Positions 19,090-28,974 of a DNA stretch of 64,000 nucleotides are shown piece after piece. Position 1 is the first letter of the stretch; each line of letters starts with the position of its first letter. The translations under genes were made by a program, and so were the position numbers. The notes beneath the pieces are model-generated. The model worked only from the letters and a program-made list of their open reading frames with translations. It was not told the DNA's origin and did no database searches. The stretch comes from Streptomyces marispadix (GTDB taxonomy: Bacteria; Actinomycetota; Actinomycetes; Streptomycetales; Streptomycetaceae), in NCBI RefSeq assembly GCF_022524345.1, contig NZ_JAKWJU010000002.1, positions 4,936,501 through 5,000,500 of the forward strand, written 5' to 3'.

Positions 19090-19618
19090 CCACGCGGACC
19101 ACGGCCCGCGGAGCACGGACTGCGACCTCGGCTGCGGACTGGGGAACGCGGACCGCGGACCACGACCGGAACCCGGCCCGACTCGCAGCGGACGCACGCG
19201 ACTTCGGCGCGTCCGGGCCGAGTCCTGCCTCGGCCCGGCCCCGCACGCCGTACAACCGGCGGGCGGGGCGCTCCCGTTCGGCACGCGCCCGTACTGCTGT
19301 TTCCTGGCCGTCCGGCCGGTCGGCTGCCAACCCGCCCCGCGCCGGGGGAGCTTGGCGCAAGGAACCGCAGGTGGGCGGTTGTCCACGCGCATTGACAGAA
19401 TTCCGATAGTCGTCGGCTCCCGTTCGTATAACGGAATCTGACGCGCCACATCACAGTTAGGCATCCTTTCCACATGGGGACTGGCGGGTGATCGCGGGCC
19501 CGATGAAGACTCCCGACCGTCGAGGCCACTCGGCCTTGTGAACGCGTTACCTGCGAACTGGCCGCTACAGCGGCGGACGTGGCTGGTCACCCCCCGGCCG
19601 AGAGAGGGTTCCCCCACG
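19090..19618. other. Long leader before the oligopeptide ABC operon
   Basis: No gene is recognised in 529 bases. Features seen are a TTGACA at 19392-19397 without a matching -10 at normal spacing, and a small inverted repeat CCGTT-CGTAT-AACGG at 19420-19434. The latter contains TATAAC and could be a -10 or an operator. GAGAGAGG stands just before the permease start. Confidence 0.45.
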
Positions 19619-20620
19619 ATGACGGCACCACTGCACGACACGACCGCGGAGACCGCGCCTGTCGATCCTGCTCTCGGTGACGGCACGAACAGCAAGTCCA
19701 TCGAGGGGCGTTCTCTCGGACGGATCGCCTGGAACCGCCTCAAGCGCGACAAGGTGGCGCTCTCCGGCGGCGCGGTGGTCCTTCTGCTGATCGTGGTCGC
19801 GGTGTGCGCGCCGATCATCGTCAGCCTGCTGGGGCACCCGCCGGACCAGCACAACGAGAGCGCCATCGACCCGCTCTTCCAGACGCCGAAGGGCGCCCTC
19901 GGCGGCATCAGCGCCGACCATCTCCTCGGCGTGGAGCCCGGCAACGGACGCGACATCTTCAGCCGCATCGTCTACGGAGCGCGCGTCTCGCTGCTCGTCG
20001 GCTTCCTCTCCGCGGTGGTCGCCGTGGTCGTCGGCACCGTACTGGGCGCTCTCGCGGGCTACTTCGGCGGCTGGCTGGACGCGGCCATCAGCCGCGTGAT
20101 GGACATGCTGCTGGCCTTCCCGCAGCTTCTGTTCATCATCTCCCTGATCTCCGTGGTGCCGAACGAGATGTTCGGGCTGACGGGGACGGGAGTACGGCTG
20201 ACCGTGATGATCCTCGTGATCGGCTTCTTCGGCTGGCCGTACATCGGCCGCATCGTCCGCGGCCAGACCCTCTCGCTCCGCGAGCGTGAGTACGTGGAGG
20301 CGGCGCGCAGTCTCGGCGCCGGGCGGCGCTACATCCTCTTCAAGGAGCTGCTGCCCAACCTGATCGCGCCGATCACCGTCTACACGACGCTGATGATTCC
20401 CACCAACATCCTCACCGAGGCGGCACTCAGCTTCCTGGGCGTGGGAGTCAAGCCGCCGACCGCCTCGTGGGGGCAGATGCTCTCGCAGGCGGTCCGGTAC
20501 TACGAGGCGGACCCGATGTTCATGGTGGTGCCGGGTGTGGCCATCTTCATCACCGTCCTCTCCTTCAACCTCTTCGGAGACGGCGTGCGTGACGCGCTCG
20601 ATCCCAAGGGTTCCCGATGA
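19619..20620 (+). CDS. Oligopeptide ABC transporter permease (DppC/OppC type)
   Basis: Inner-membrane permease of 333 residues, one half of the channel of a peptide importer. It has the N-terminal OppC_N region (RIAWNRLKRDKVALSGG), about six transmembrane helices, and the EAA loop EYVEAARSLGAGRRYILFKE that docks the ATPase. The ATG at 19619 is used, with GAGAGAGG about 10 bases upstream; an upstream in-frame GTG is less likely. It is the first gene of a five-gene operon with the unusual order C-permease, binding protein, B-permease, two ATPases. Confidence 0.93.
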   Translation: MTAPLHDTTAETAPVDPALGDGTNSKSIEGRSLGRIAWNRLKRDKVALSGGAVVLLLIVVAVCAPIIVSLLGHPPDQHNESAIDPLFQTPKGALGGISADHLLGVEPGNGRDIFSRIVYGARVSLLVGFLSAVVAVVVGTVLGALAGYFGGWLDAAISRVMDMLLAFPQLLFIISLISVVPNEMFGLTGTGVRLTVMILVIGFFGWPYIGRIVRGQTLSLREREYVEAARSLGAGRRYILFKELLPNLIAPITVYTTLMIPTNILTEAALSFLGVGVKPPTASWGQMLSQAVRYYEADPMFMVVPGVAIFITVLSFNLFGDGVRDALDPKGSR

Positions 20621-20714
20621 CCCCCCACACCAGCCATCGCCAGGCCCGCCCTGGTTCTGGACCCCGGCCCGGCGCAGCAGTGCGGGCCGTGACTCACACC
20701 GGAGGATGCAGATC

Positions 20715-22484
20715 GTGACAACCCAACGCTCATCGAGGCGCAGGATCGCCGCGTCGGCCGTCGCGGTCGCTGCCCTCCTGTCCACCGCGGCCTGTGGTGG
20801 CGGCGGCAGTGACGACAGCGGAGACGGCAAGGCGCCCGGATTCAACGCGGCCAGGGCCAAGTTGGCCAACCCGTCCGACAAGAAGGGCGGCACGCTGAAG
20901 TTCATAGGCACCCAGGACGCCGACTCGTGGGACACCACGCGCGGCTACTACGGGTTCGCCTGGGACTTCATGCGCTACTACAGCCGCACGCTCATGACGA
21001 GCAAGCCCGTCGCCGGCAAGGAGAGCTCCGAACTCGTCCCGGACCTCGCCAAGTCCAAGGCGAAGATCACGGACGGCGGCAAGACCTACAGCTACGAGCT
21101 GCGCGACGGCATCACCTGGGAGGACGGCAAGCCCGTCACCTCCAAGGACATCAAGTACGGCATCGAGCGGCAGTGGGCACAGGACGTGCTGTCCGGCGGT
21201 CCCATCTACCTCAAGGACGTGCTCGACCCGGACGGCAAGTACAAGGGCCCGTACAAGGACAAGTCCAAGGACAAGCTGGGCCTCGACGCCATCGAGACGC
21301 CCACGGACAAGAAGATCGTCTTCCATCTGCCCAAGCGCAACGGCGACTTCGAGCAGATGATCGCGATGCCGGCTGCGGCGCCGGTGCGCCAGGACAAGGA
21401 CACCAAGTCCAAGTACGGCCTCAAGCCCTTCTCCAACGGCCCGTACAAGTTCCAGTCGTACACGCCGAACAAGAAGCTGACGCTGGTCCGCAACCCCGAG
21501 TGGAAGAAGTCCTCGGACAACATCCGCAAGGCGCTCCCTGACAAGATCACGCTGACGCTGCTGACCAACGCCGACGAGATGGACAAGCGTCTGATCAACG
21601 GCGACTACGACCTGGACATCAACGCCACCGGCATGGAGGCGGCAGGCCGTCAGAAGGCGCTCAAGGAGCACAAGGACAACATCGACAACCCGAGCACGGG
21701 CTACATCCGCTACGCGGTCTTCCCGCAGACGGTGAAGCCCTTCGACAACATCCACTGCCGCAAGGCGATGATCTACGGCTCGGACCACAAGTCGATCCAG
21801 AACGCCCGCGGCGGCCCGCTCGCCGGCGGCGACATCGGCACCAACATGCTGCCGGCCCTCGTCCCGGGCTCCGACCTGAAGTTCGACCCGTACGGCATCG
21901 CCAAGAACGACGGCGCCGCCGACGTGAAGAAGGCCAAGGCCGAGCTGAAGAAGTGCGGCAAGCCGAACGGCTTCAAGACCACCATCGCCGTCCGCAACAA
22001 CAAGCAGGTCGAGGTCGCCTCGGCCGAGGCGATGCAGGCGTCGCTGAAGAAGATCGGCATCGAGGCCGAGGTCGACGAGTACGACGGCGCGCAGACCACG
22101 GGCATCATCGGCAACCCCGACGTGGTCAAGAAGAAGAACTACGGGATCATCATCATGGGCTGGGGCCCGGACTTCCCGTCCGGCCAGGGGTACGGCATGC
22201 CGCTGTGGCACAGCAAGTACATCCTGGACAACGGCAACAACAACTACGCCATGATCGACGACCCGAAGATCGACAAGATGTTCGCCGACGCGATCGCCGA
22301 ACTCGACAAGAACAAGGCGGCCCAGAAGTACGCGGCCATCAACGCCGAGGTCATGAAGGGCGCTTACTACCTGCCCTTCACGTTCGAGAAGAACATCATC
22401 TGGCGGTCCAGCAGGCTGACCAACGTCGGCACGGCAGACGCCTGGAGCGGCCGTTACGACTACGCCCTGCTGGGCGTCAAGTGA
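20715..22484 (+). CDS. Oligopeptide-binding lipoprotein (family 5)
   Basis: Extracellular peptide-binding component, 589 residues. The signal peptide ends in STAACGG with the lipid-anchored Cys near residue 27. The mature protein has the DppA/OppA fold signature, such as YSYELRDGITWEDGKPVTS and the C-terminal YYLPFTFEKN. It is unusually rich in lysine (runs of DKK, KSKDK) compared with its neighbours. GTG at 20715 is chosen because GGAGG ends 9 bases before it; an ATG at 20706 would touch the GGAGG. Substrates could be di- or oligopeptides; nothing here shows specificity. Confidence 0.93.
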   Translation: MTTQRSSRRRIAASAVAVAALLSTAACGGGGSDDSGDGKAPGFNAARAKLANPSDKKGGTLKFIGTQDADSWDTTRGYYGFAWDFMRYYSRTLMTSKPVAGKESSELVPDLAKSKAKITDGGKTYSYELRDGITWEDGKPVTSKDIKYGIERQWAQDVLSGGPIYLKDVLDPDGKYKGPYKDKSKDKLGLDAIETPTDKKIVFHLPKRNGDFEQMIAMPAAAPVRQDKDTKSKYGLKPFSNGPYKFQSYTPNKKLTLVRNPEWKKSSDNIRKALPDKITLTLLTNADEMDKRLINGDYDLDINATGMEAAGRQKALKEHKDNIDNPSTGYIRYAVFPQTVKPFDNIHCRKAMIYGSDHKSIQNARGGPLAGGDIGTNMLPALVPGSDLKFDPYGIAKNDGAADVKKAKAELKKCGKPNGFKTTIAVRNNKQVEVASAEAMQASLKKIGIEAEVDEYDGAQTTGIIGNPDVVKKKNYGIIIMGWGPDFPSGQGYGMPLWHSKYILDNGNNNYAMIDDPKIDKMFADAIAELDKNKAAQKYAAINAEVMKGAYYLPFTFEKNIIWRSSRLTNVGTADAWSGRYDYALLGVK

Positions 22485-22607
22485 TCCGTCCGACCCTGTC
22501 GGCGCACCCGCCGCCAGTCACGAAGGGCAGGTGAGGGCCGCAGCGGTGGCCCGGTGAACTCCCTGTGAAAGCAGGCGAGTTCACCGGGCCCTGCCGGGCC
22601 GGAAGCA

Positions 22608-23602
<995 letters not shown>

Positions 23603-23606
<4 letters not shown>

Positions 23607-24703
23607 CGGAATCGCACAAGACGGGTGCCTCGGCGGTCGGCGAGCCCGTGGCCGACCGCAGCCCCTCCCGTTCGTTCCTCGAAGTACGCGATCTGCACGT
23701 GCACTTCCCCACCGAGGACGGCCTGGTGAAGTCCGTCGACGGGCTCTCCTTCAAGCTGGAGAAGGGCAAGACCCTCGGCATCGTCGGCGAGTCCGGGTCC
23801 GGCAAGTCCGTGACGTCCCTCGGCGTCATGGGCCTGCACACCGTAGGGCAGTACGGGCGGGAGAAGGCACGTCTGTCCGGTGAGATCTGGCTCGACGGGC
23901 AGGAACTGCTCTCCGCCGACCCGGACTCGGTGCGCAGGCTGCGCGGCCGTGAGATGGCGATGATCTTCCAGGACCCGCTGTCCGCGCTGCATCCGTACTT
24001 CACCATCGGCCACCAGATCGTCGAGGCGTACCGCGTCCACCACGACGTGGACAAGAAGTCCGCCAAGAAGCGGGCCGTCGAACTCCTCGACCGCGTCGGC
24101 ATTCCCCAGCCCGACCAGCGCGTCAACAGCTATCCGCACGAGTTCTCCGGCGGCATGCGCCAGCGCGCCATGATCGCCATGTCCCTGGTGAACAACCCCG
24201 AGCTGCTGATCGCCGACGAGCCGACGACGGCGCTCGACGTCACCGTGCAGGCGCAGATCCTCGACCTGATCCGCGATCTCCAGAAGGAGTTCGGCTCGGC
24301 GGTCATCATCATCACCCACGACCTGGGCGTCGTCGCCGAACTCGCGGACGACATCCTCGTGATGTACGGGGGCCGCTGCGTCGAGTACGGCACCGCCGAG
24401 CAGGTCTTCTACGAGCCGCAGCACCCCTACACCTGGGGCCTGCTGGGTTCCATGCCGCGCATCGACCGTGCCCAGAGCGAACGGCTCATCCCCGTCAAGG
24501 GCTCGCCGCCCAGCCTGATCAACATCCCCGCCGGCTGCGCCTTCAACCCGCGCTGCCCGTACGCGGATGTGCCCAAGGGCGATGTCACCCGCACCGAACG
24601 TCCCGAGCTGAGGGACCTGGGCAGCGGGCACCTCTCGGCCTGCCACATGGACAAGGCCGACCGGGACCGCGTCTGGAACGAAGAGATTGCCCCGAAGCTG
24701 TGA
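23603..24703 (+). CDS. Oligopeptide ABC transporter ATPase (DppD/OppD type)
   Basis: Cytoplasmic ATPase, 366 residues, that powers peptide import. Walker A is GESGSGKS, the ABC signature is [12 protein letters not shown], Walker B is [12 protein letters not shown] and the switch histidine is in IITHDLG. The C-terminal oligopeptide-transporter extension has [10 protein letters not shown] followed by a further Cys, resembling the cysteine cluster reported in some DppD/OppD proteins. The ATG overlaps the upstream permease stop. Confidence 0.95.
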
Positions 24704-24717
24704 GTGAGGACGAGCAG

Positions 24718-25824
24718 ATGACGATCCCGTCCCAGCGCGCGACCGGCGACGGCGCCGAGGCGGCAGCCGGCACCGTGCAGACCAAGGCCGACCCGGCGCC
24801 CGGGGAGTCGCTGCTGAAGGTCACCGGCCTGAAGAAGCACTTCCCCATCACCAAGGGAATCCTCAAGCGCCAGGTCGGCGCGGTCAAAGCGGTCGACGGC
24901 ATCGACTTCGACGTACGCGCGGGGGAGACCCTGGGCGTCGTGGGGGAGTCCGGCTGCGGCAAGTCCACGATGGGCCGGCTCATCACGCGGCTGCTCGAAC
25001 CGAGCGCCGGGACCGTCGAGTTCGAGGGCCGCGACATCACGCACCTCGGCGTGAGCGGCATGCGTCCGCTGCGGCGCGACGTCCAGATGATCTTCCAGGA
25101 CCCGTACTCGTCGCTGAACCCCCGGCACACCGTCGGTGCGATCGTCAGCGCCCCCTTCAAGCTCCAGGGCGTCACGCCCGAGGGCGGCGTGAAGAAGGAG
25201 GTGCAGCGGCTGCTGGACCTCGTCGGCCTCAACCCGGAGCACTACAACCGCTATCCGCACGAGTTCTCCGGCGGTCAGCGGCAGCGCATCGGCATCGCCC
25301 GCGCGCTGGCCCTCAATCCGAAGCTCGTCGTGGCGGACGAGCCGGTCTCGGCGCTGGACGTGTCGATCCAGGCGCAGGTCATCAATCTGCTCGACGACCT
25401 ACAGGACGAACTCGGCCTCACCTACGTGATCATCGCTCACGACCTGTCGGTGATCCGCCACGTCTCGGACCGGATCGCGGTCATGTACCTCGGCAAGATC
25501 GTGGAGTTGACCGACCGGCGGTCGCTCTACGAGTCGCCGATGCACCCCTACACACGGGCGTTGCTGTCGGCCGTACCGGTCCCCGACCCGCGCCGCAGGG
25601 CGGAGGGCGGACGCGAGCGAATCCTGCTCCAGGGAGATGTGCCCTCGCCGATCAAGCCGCCGAGTGGCTGCCGGTTCCACACCAGGTGCTGGAAGGCGAC
25701 GGAGGTCTGCAAGACGGCCGAGCCGCCGCTGGTCTCCCTGGCGCCCGGACACGAGGCGGCCTGCCACCACCCGGAGAACGCCCCGGACCAGCACCCCGAG
25801 GACAAGCTTCCCGCGGCGGGCTGA
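24718..25824 (+). CDS. Oligopeptide ABC transporter ATPase (DppF/OppF type)
   Basis: Second ATPase, 368 residues from ATG 24718. Walker A is GESGCGKST, the signature FSGGQRQRIGIA, Walker B VVADEPVSALD, with the C-terminal CRFHTRC extension. A GTG at 24700 overlaps the previous stop (GTGA) and would add six residues, but TGAGGA 7 bases before the ATG makes 24718 the better ribosome-site choice. It is the last gene of the operon and is followed by a strong hairpin. Confidence 0.93.
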   Translation: MTIPSQRATGDGAEAAAGTVQTKADPAPGESLLKVTGLKKHFPITKGILKRQVGAVKAVDGIDFDVRAGETLGVVGESGCGKSTMGRLITRLLEPSAGTVEFEGRDITHLGVSGMRPLRRDVQMIFQDPYSSLNPRHTVGAIVSAPFKLQGVTPEGGVKKEVQRLLDLVGLNPEHYNRYPHEFSGGQRQRIGIARALALNPKLVVADEPVSALDVSIQAQVINLLDDLQDELGLTYVIIAHDLSVIRHVSDRIAVMYLGKIVELTDRRSLYESPMHPYTRALLSAVPVPDPRRRAEGGRERILLQGDVPSPIKPPSGCRFHTRCWKATEVCKTAEPPLVSLAPGHEAACHHPENAPDQHPEDKLPAAG

Positions 25825-25845
25825 ACGCTGCCGCGGGCTGAACGC

Positions 25846-25916
25846 GGCGGCGGGGCGCCCCGCCGCCGGGGATGAAGACGTGAGAGGGGCGGCCGCGTGC
25901 TTCGCGGCCGCCCCTC
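25846..25916. terminator. Palindrome and 14-bp hairpin between convergent genes
   Basis: A perfect 22-bp palindrome (25846-25867) is followed by a perfect 14-bp stem, GAGGGGCGGCCGCG with CGCGGCCGCCCCTC, around the loop TGCTT (25884-25916). They lie between the peptide ABC operon and the convergent transglycosylase gene and probably terminate both. Confidence 0.75.
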
Positions 25917-26001
25917 CCGTACGCCTCGTACTTGTGCGGTTTTCCCGGCAGTTGTCTCTTCTGCTGTGTCTCCAGTTGTACTGCTCATCTGCCGCGCCGG
26001 A

Positions 26002-26760
26002 TCAGTAGGCGCTGTTGACGTTGTCCATCGAGCCGTACTTGTCCGCCGCGTAGTTGCACGCGGCCACGATGTTCGCCACCGGGTCGGTCACCTCATGCTT
26101 GGTGCCCTTGACGTGGTACTGGTCGAAGGTCGGCTGGATGGTCTGGAGCAGACCCTTGGAGGGCGTGCCCTTCTTGGCGTTGACGTCCCAGTCGTTCATG
26201 GCGTTGGGGTCGCCGCCGGACTCACGGATGATGTTCTTCTTGATGCCGTGGTACGAGCCGGGGATGCCCTCCTCCTTCATGATGGAGCGGGCCTGCTTGA
26301 TCCAGCCGTCCAGGTTGTCGGCCTTCGTGGCGCGCTCGGCGCTGAGGGTGCTGCGACCACTGCGGTCGGCCTTCTCGCCACGGGCCTCCTCGGCCTTGGC
26401 GGTCTGCTTGGCCTTCTCGGCCTTCTCCGCACGGCCGGCCTCGTCGGCCGGCTTGGCGGCGGAGATCTGCTTGGTCTTCTCACCCTTCACCAGCGGCTTG
26501 GCCGGCGAGTGGCTGCGCGTGTTGTCGGTTGCGTGGTCGCCGGCGCCCGTCGCGGCCTTGGCGGCCTTGGCCGAGGGATGGCCGGATACGTCCACCGAGT
26601 GTCCGGCTACCGGCTTGGCCGGGCCCTGGCCCGTGTGGGCGTCCGAGTGGCCACCGGGCGCTGCGCCGGCGGTCAGGGCGGCGACACCTGCGGCAGCCGC
26701 GAGGCCGACGGCGGCGGACTTCTGGGTCCTGGTCAGGCGGTTGACAGCGGAAATGCGCAT
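26002..26760 (-). CDS. Secreted SLT-type lytic transglycosylase
   Basis: Predicted secreted muralytic enzyme, 252 residues. It has a signal peptide (MRISAVNRLTRTQKSAAVG..., cleavage likely after GAAPG near residue 36), a long Lys/Ala/Glu-rich linker (about 60-150), and a C-terminal SLT domain with the catalytic Glu in KNIIRESGGDPNAMN (about residue 180) and GLLQTIQPTF. The ATG at 26760 gives a proper signal peptide; a longer frame to 26901 would not. Similar Streptomyces proteins act in cell-wall remodelling. I looked for a c-di-AMP riboswitch upstream and did not see one. Confidence 0.88.
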   Translation of the reverse strand: MRISAVNRLTRTQKSAAVGLAAAAGVAALTAGAAPGGHSDAHTGQGPAKPVAGHSVDVSGHPSAKAAKAATGAGDHATDNTRSHSPAKPLVKGEKTKQISAAKPADEAGRAEKAEKAKQTAKAEEARGEKADRSGRSTLSAERATKADNLDGWIKQARSIMKEEGIPGSYHGIKKNIIRESGGDPNAMNDWDVNAKKGTPSKGLLQTIQPTFDQYHVKGTKHEVTDPVANIVAACNYAADKYGSMDNVNSAY

Positions 26761-27174
26761 GGAAGAGCGAATACCTTTCGATTGCCGTTGTCGCGTAGGG
26801 CCGGATTCGGCGGAGCGCCGAGTTCGGTCTTCGGCGCGAAGCGACGCTGACATTGGTAAAGGCTCGTGATGCGGGGGCCAAATATGTGACGTACTAAGCA
26901 AGTACGGAGTGATATGCCCGTATTGAGATGGATGCCGGAGTAGGGGCCATCGATATGGCGCAGCCCGTGGGGGACCGCCGTGCCCCTCCCACTAAACGGA
27001 TTCGTATGTGACGTGGGTCTTATGCGGCGCCTCACACGCGGCGCCTTCCGGATCGACGGAATGTGTTCGCCGGAACGCACAGCGACACCGGCCTGCCGGG
27101 CTTTGTCCGTATTCGCGGCGAACGTCGTCGTCCCAGGTCACGGCGGTACGAAAGCCACGGAACCGAGGGGAAGA
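26761..27174. other. Divergent regulatory region, nothing firm
   Basis: These 414 bases separate the divergent transglycosylase and TRIC-channel genes and have a lower GC content near 26880-26945. No gene or known riboswitch is recognised. GAGGGG at 27165-27170 is the ribosome site of the next gene. Confidence 0.45.
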
Positions 27175-27858
27175 ATGGGCCGGGTGAATCAGTACCCGCT
27201 CGACCCGGACGTGCAGCACTGGCTGGACATCGCCGGGATCTTCGTCTTCGCGATATCCGGGGCGCTCCTCGCCGTACGCAAGAACTTCGACGTCTTCGGA
27301 ATGGCCGTACTGGCCGAGGTGACCGGGCTCGGCGGCGGGCTTTTCCGTGACGTCGTCATCGGTGCGGTGCCGCCCGCCGCCTTCACCGACCTCGGCTATT
27401 TCCACGCCCCGCTGATCGCGACCGTCTTCGTCTTCTTCCTGCATCCGCAGGTGGAGCGGATCAACAAGGCGATCAACGTCTTCGACGCCGCCGGGCTGGG
27501 CCTGTTCTGTGTCGCAGGCACCATGAAGGCCCATGAGTACGGCCTCGGCCTGGTCGCCTCCGTCGTCCTCGGCCTCGCCACGGCGGCCGGGGGCGGTGTG
27601 CTGCGCGACGTACTCGCCAACGAGGTGCCCTCGCTGCTGCGCTGGGACCGTGACCTGTACGCCGTGCCCGCGATCGTCGGTGCCACCATGACGGCCCTGC
27701 TGCTCAACGAGGGCGCCCTGAACGCCGGGACGATGCTGCTGGCCGCGGCACTGGCCTTCGTCGTCCGGCTGCTGGCGCTGCGCTTCGGGTGGCGGGCGCC
27801 GCGTGCGTGGCACCGCCGCTCGACGGTGGAGGAGCCGGAACCGGGGTCGGGCGCCTGA
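27175..27858 (+). CDS. TRIC-type (UPF0126) cation channel family protein
   Basis: Membrane protein of 227 residues with two repeats of three helices plus a seventh, the layout of prokaryotic TRIC channels. Both repeat hallmarks are seen: GLGGGLFRDVVIG after helix 2 and TAAGGGVLRDVLANEVP after helix 5. It probably conducts monovalent cations; in bacteria the physiological role is unclear. ATG 27175 is chosen because AGGGG lies 5 bases upstream. The last 25 residues are basic then acidic and extend beyond the membrane core. A tandem repeat begins at its stop codon. Confidence 0.88.
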   Translation: MGRVNQYPLDPDVQHWLDIAGIFVFAISGALLAVRKNFDVFGMAVLAEVTGLGGGLFRDVVIGAVPPAAFTDLGYFHAPLIATVFVFFLHPQVERINKAINVFDAAGLGLFCVAGTMKAHEYGLGLVASVVLGLATAAGGGVLRDVLANEVPSLLRWDRDLYAVPAIVGATMTALLLNEGALNAGTMLLAAALAFVVRLLALRFGWRAPRAWHRRSTVEEPEPGSGA

Positions 27859-27909
27859 CGTGGCCGGTGCCTGACGTGGCCGGTGCCTGACGCAGTCGGT
27901 GTTTGACGT
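27856..27909. repeat. 16-nt tandem repeat starting at a stop codon
   Basis: Two identical copies of TGACGTGGCCGGTGCC (27856-27887) begin with the TGA stop of the TRIC gene. A diverged third copy and the start of a fourth (TGACG) follow. A separate GCGGGTG run lies at about 27959-27985. Confidence 0.8.
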
Positions 27910-28052
27910 ATCTGGGCACGGTTTTTTTCGGCAGCGGACGGGTGCCTGGCGGAAGGCGGCGGGTGGCGGGTGGCGGGTGGCGGCGTGACGTTTGCGGTCT
28001 GCGCGCCCCCACTGGGCTACCTGTCGGTAACTTCTCCGTGTACGGTGCTTCC

Positions 28053-28928
28053 ATGTCCGGAACCATCTCCGAAGCAACGCTCAGCGAGTTCGACCGCGAC
28101 ACCGCCGTACGGCTGCGTGAGCCCGGTGTCCACGACACTCACCTCTCCCCGGGATGGGCCATCGGCCACGCCCTCAACGGCGGCTATCTCCTGGCGACCG
28201 TCGGCCGCGCCCTCGGCGAGACGCTGCCGCACTCCGACCCCTTCACCATCACCGCGCACTACCTCTCAGCGACCGTCCCCGGCCCGGCCGTGATCCGTAG
28301 CGAGACGGTCCGCACGGGCCGCACCCTCTCCACCGGGTCGGCGAGCCTCCTCCAGGCCGGCGCGGACGGACGCGAGATCGAGCGCATCCGCGTTCTCGCC
28401 TCCTACGGCGACCTCGACACCGTCGACGGCGACATCCGTACGAGCGCCGAGCCGCCCGCGATGCCGCCGCGCGAACAGTGCTTCAGCGCCAAGGACAACC
28501 CCGCAGGGCCTGACGCCGGCCCCGAGATGGGCAAGCGCCTCGACCTGCGGCTCGACCCCGCGACCTGCGGCTGGGCGGTCGGAGCGCCGAGCGGGCGCGG
28601 TGAGATGCGCGCCTGGTTCGGCCTGGCCGACGGCCGCGACGCGGACCCGCTCTCGCTGCTGATGGCGGTGGACGCTCTCCCGCCCACCGCGTTCGAACTG
28701 GGCCTCACCGGCTGGGTCCCGACCGTCGAACTCACCGTCCACGTGCGCGCACGCCCCGCTCCCGGGCCGTTGCGGGTCTCCGTCACCACCGCCAACCTCG
28801 CCGGGGGCTTCCTGGAGGAGGACGTGGAGATCTGGGACAGCGCGGGGCGGCTGGTCACCCAGTCACGGCAGCTCGCCAGGGCCAAGCTGGGCGAGCCTTC
28901 GGGCCAGGGGTTCGGCGCCGGGGACTGA
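28053..28928 (+). CDS. Acyl-CoA thioesterase family protein (double hotdog)
   Basis: Predicted thioesterase of 291 residues made of two hotdog domains. The N-terminal one has GWAIGHALNGGYLLATVGRA and ITAHYLSATVPGPA; the C-terminal one has ELTVHVRARPAPGPL and EEDVEIWDSAGRLV followed by QSRQLA. These match the TesB/thioesterase-like group that hydrolyses acyl-CoA. No ribosome-binding site is visible before ATG 28053, so translation may be leaderless. It is convergent with the acyltransferase gene, ending 46 bases from it. Substrate chain length cannot be inferred. Confidence 0.85.
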   Translation: MSGTISEATLSEFDRDTAVRLREPGVHDTHLSPGWAIGHALNGGYLLATVGRALGETLPHSDPFTITAHYLSATVPGPAVIRSETVRTGRTLSTGSASLLQAGADGREIERIRVLASYGDLDTVDGDIRTSAEPPAMPPREQCFSAKDNPAGPDAGPEMGKRLDLRLDPATCGWAVGAPSGRGEMRAWFGLADGRDADPLSLLMAVDALPPTAFELGLTGWVPTVELTVHVRARPAPGPLRVSVTTANLAGGFLEEDVEIWDSAGRLVTQSRQLARAKLGEPSGQGFGAGD

Positions 28929-28974
28929 GAGCGCGAGGGCGACGGCGCAGCGCGCGGCGAAGGCGTACGAGACG

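Noticed and set aside
19392..19397. TTGACA as the promoter of the oligopeptide ABC operon
   Set aside because: The nearest TATAAC is 29 bases away, too far for a standard promoter; kept only as a note.
20730..22211. A 493-codon minus-strand frame under the peptide-binding protein gene
   Set aside because: Antisense shadow; the plus strand encodes a complete family 5 binding protein with signal peptide.
26761..27000. Possible c-di-AMP (ydaO-type) riboswitch before the SLT transglycosylase
   Set aside because: Expected because some Streptomyces wall hydrolase genes have one, but the conserved core segments are not present in this leader.
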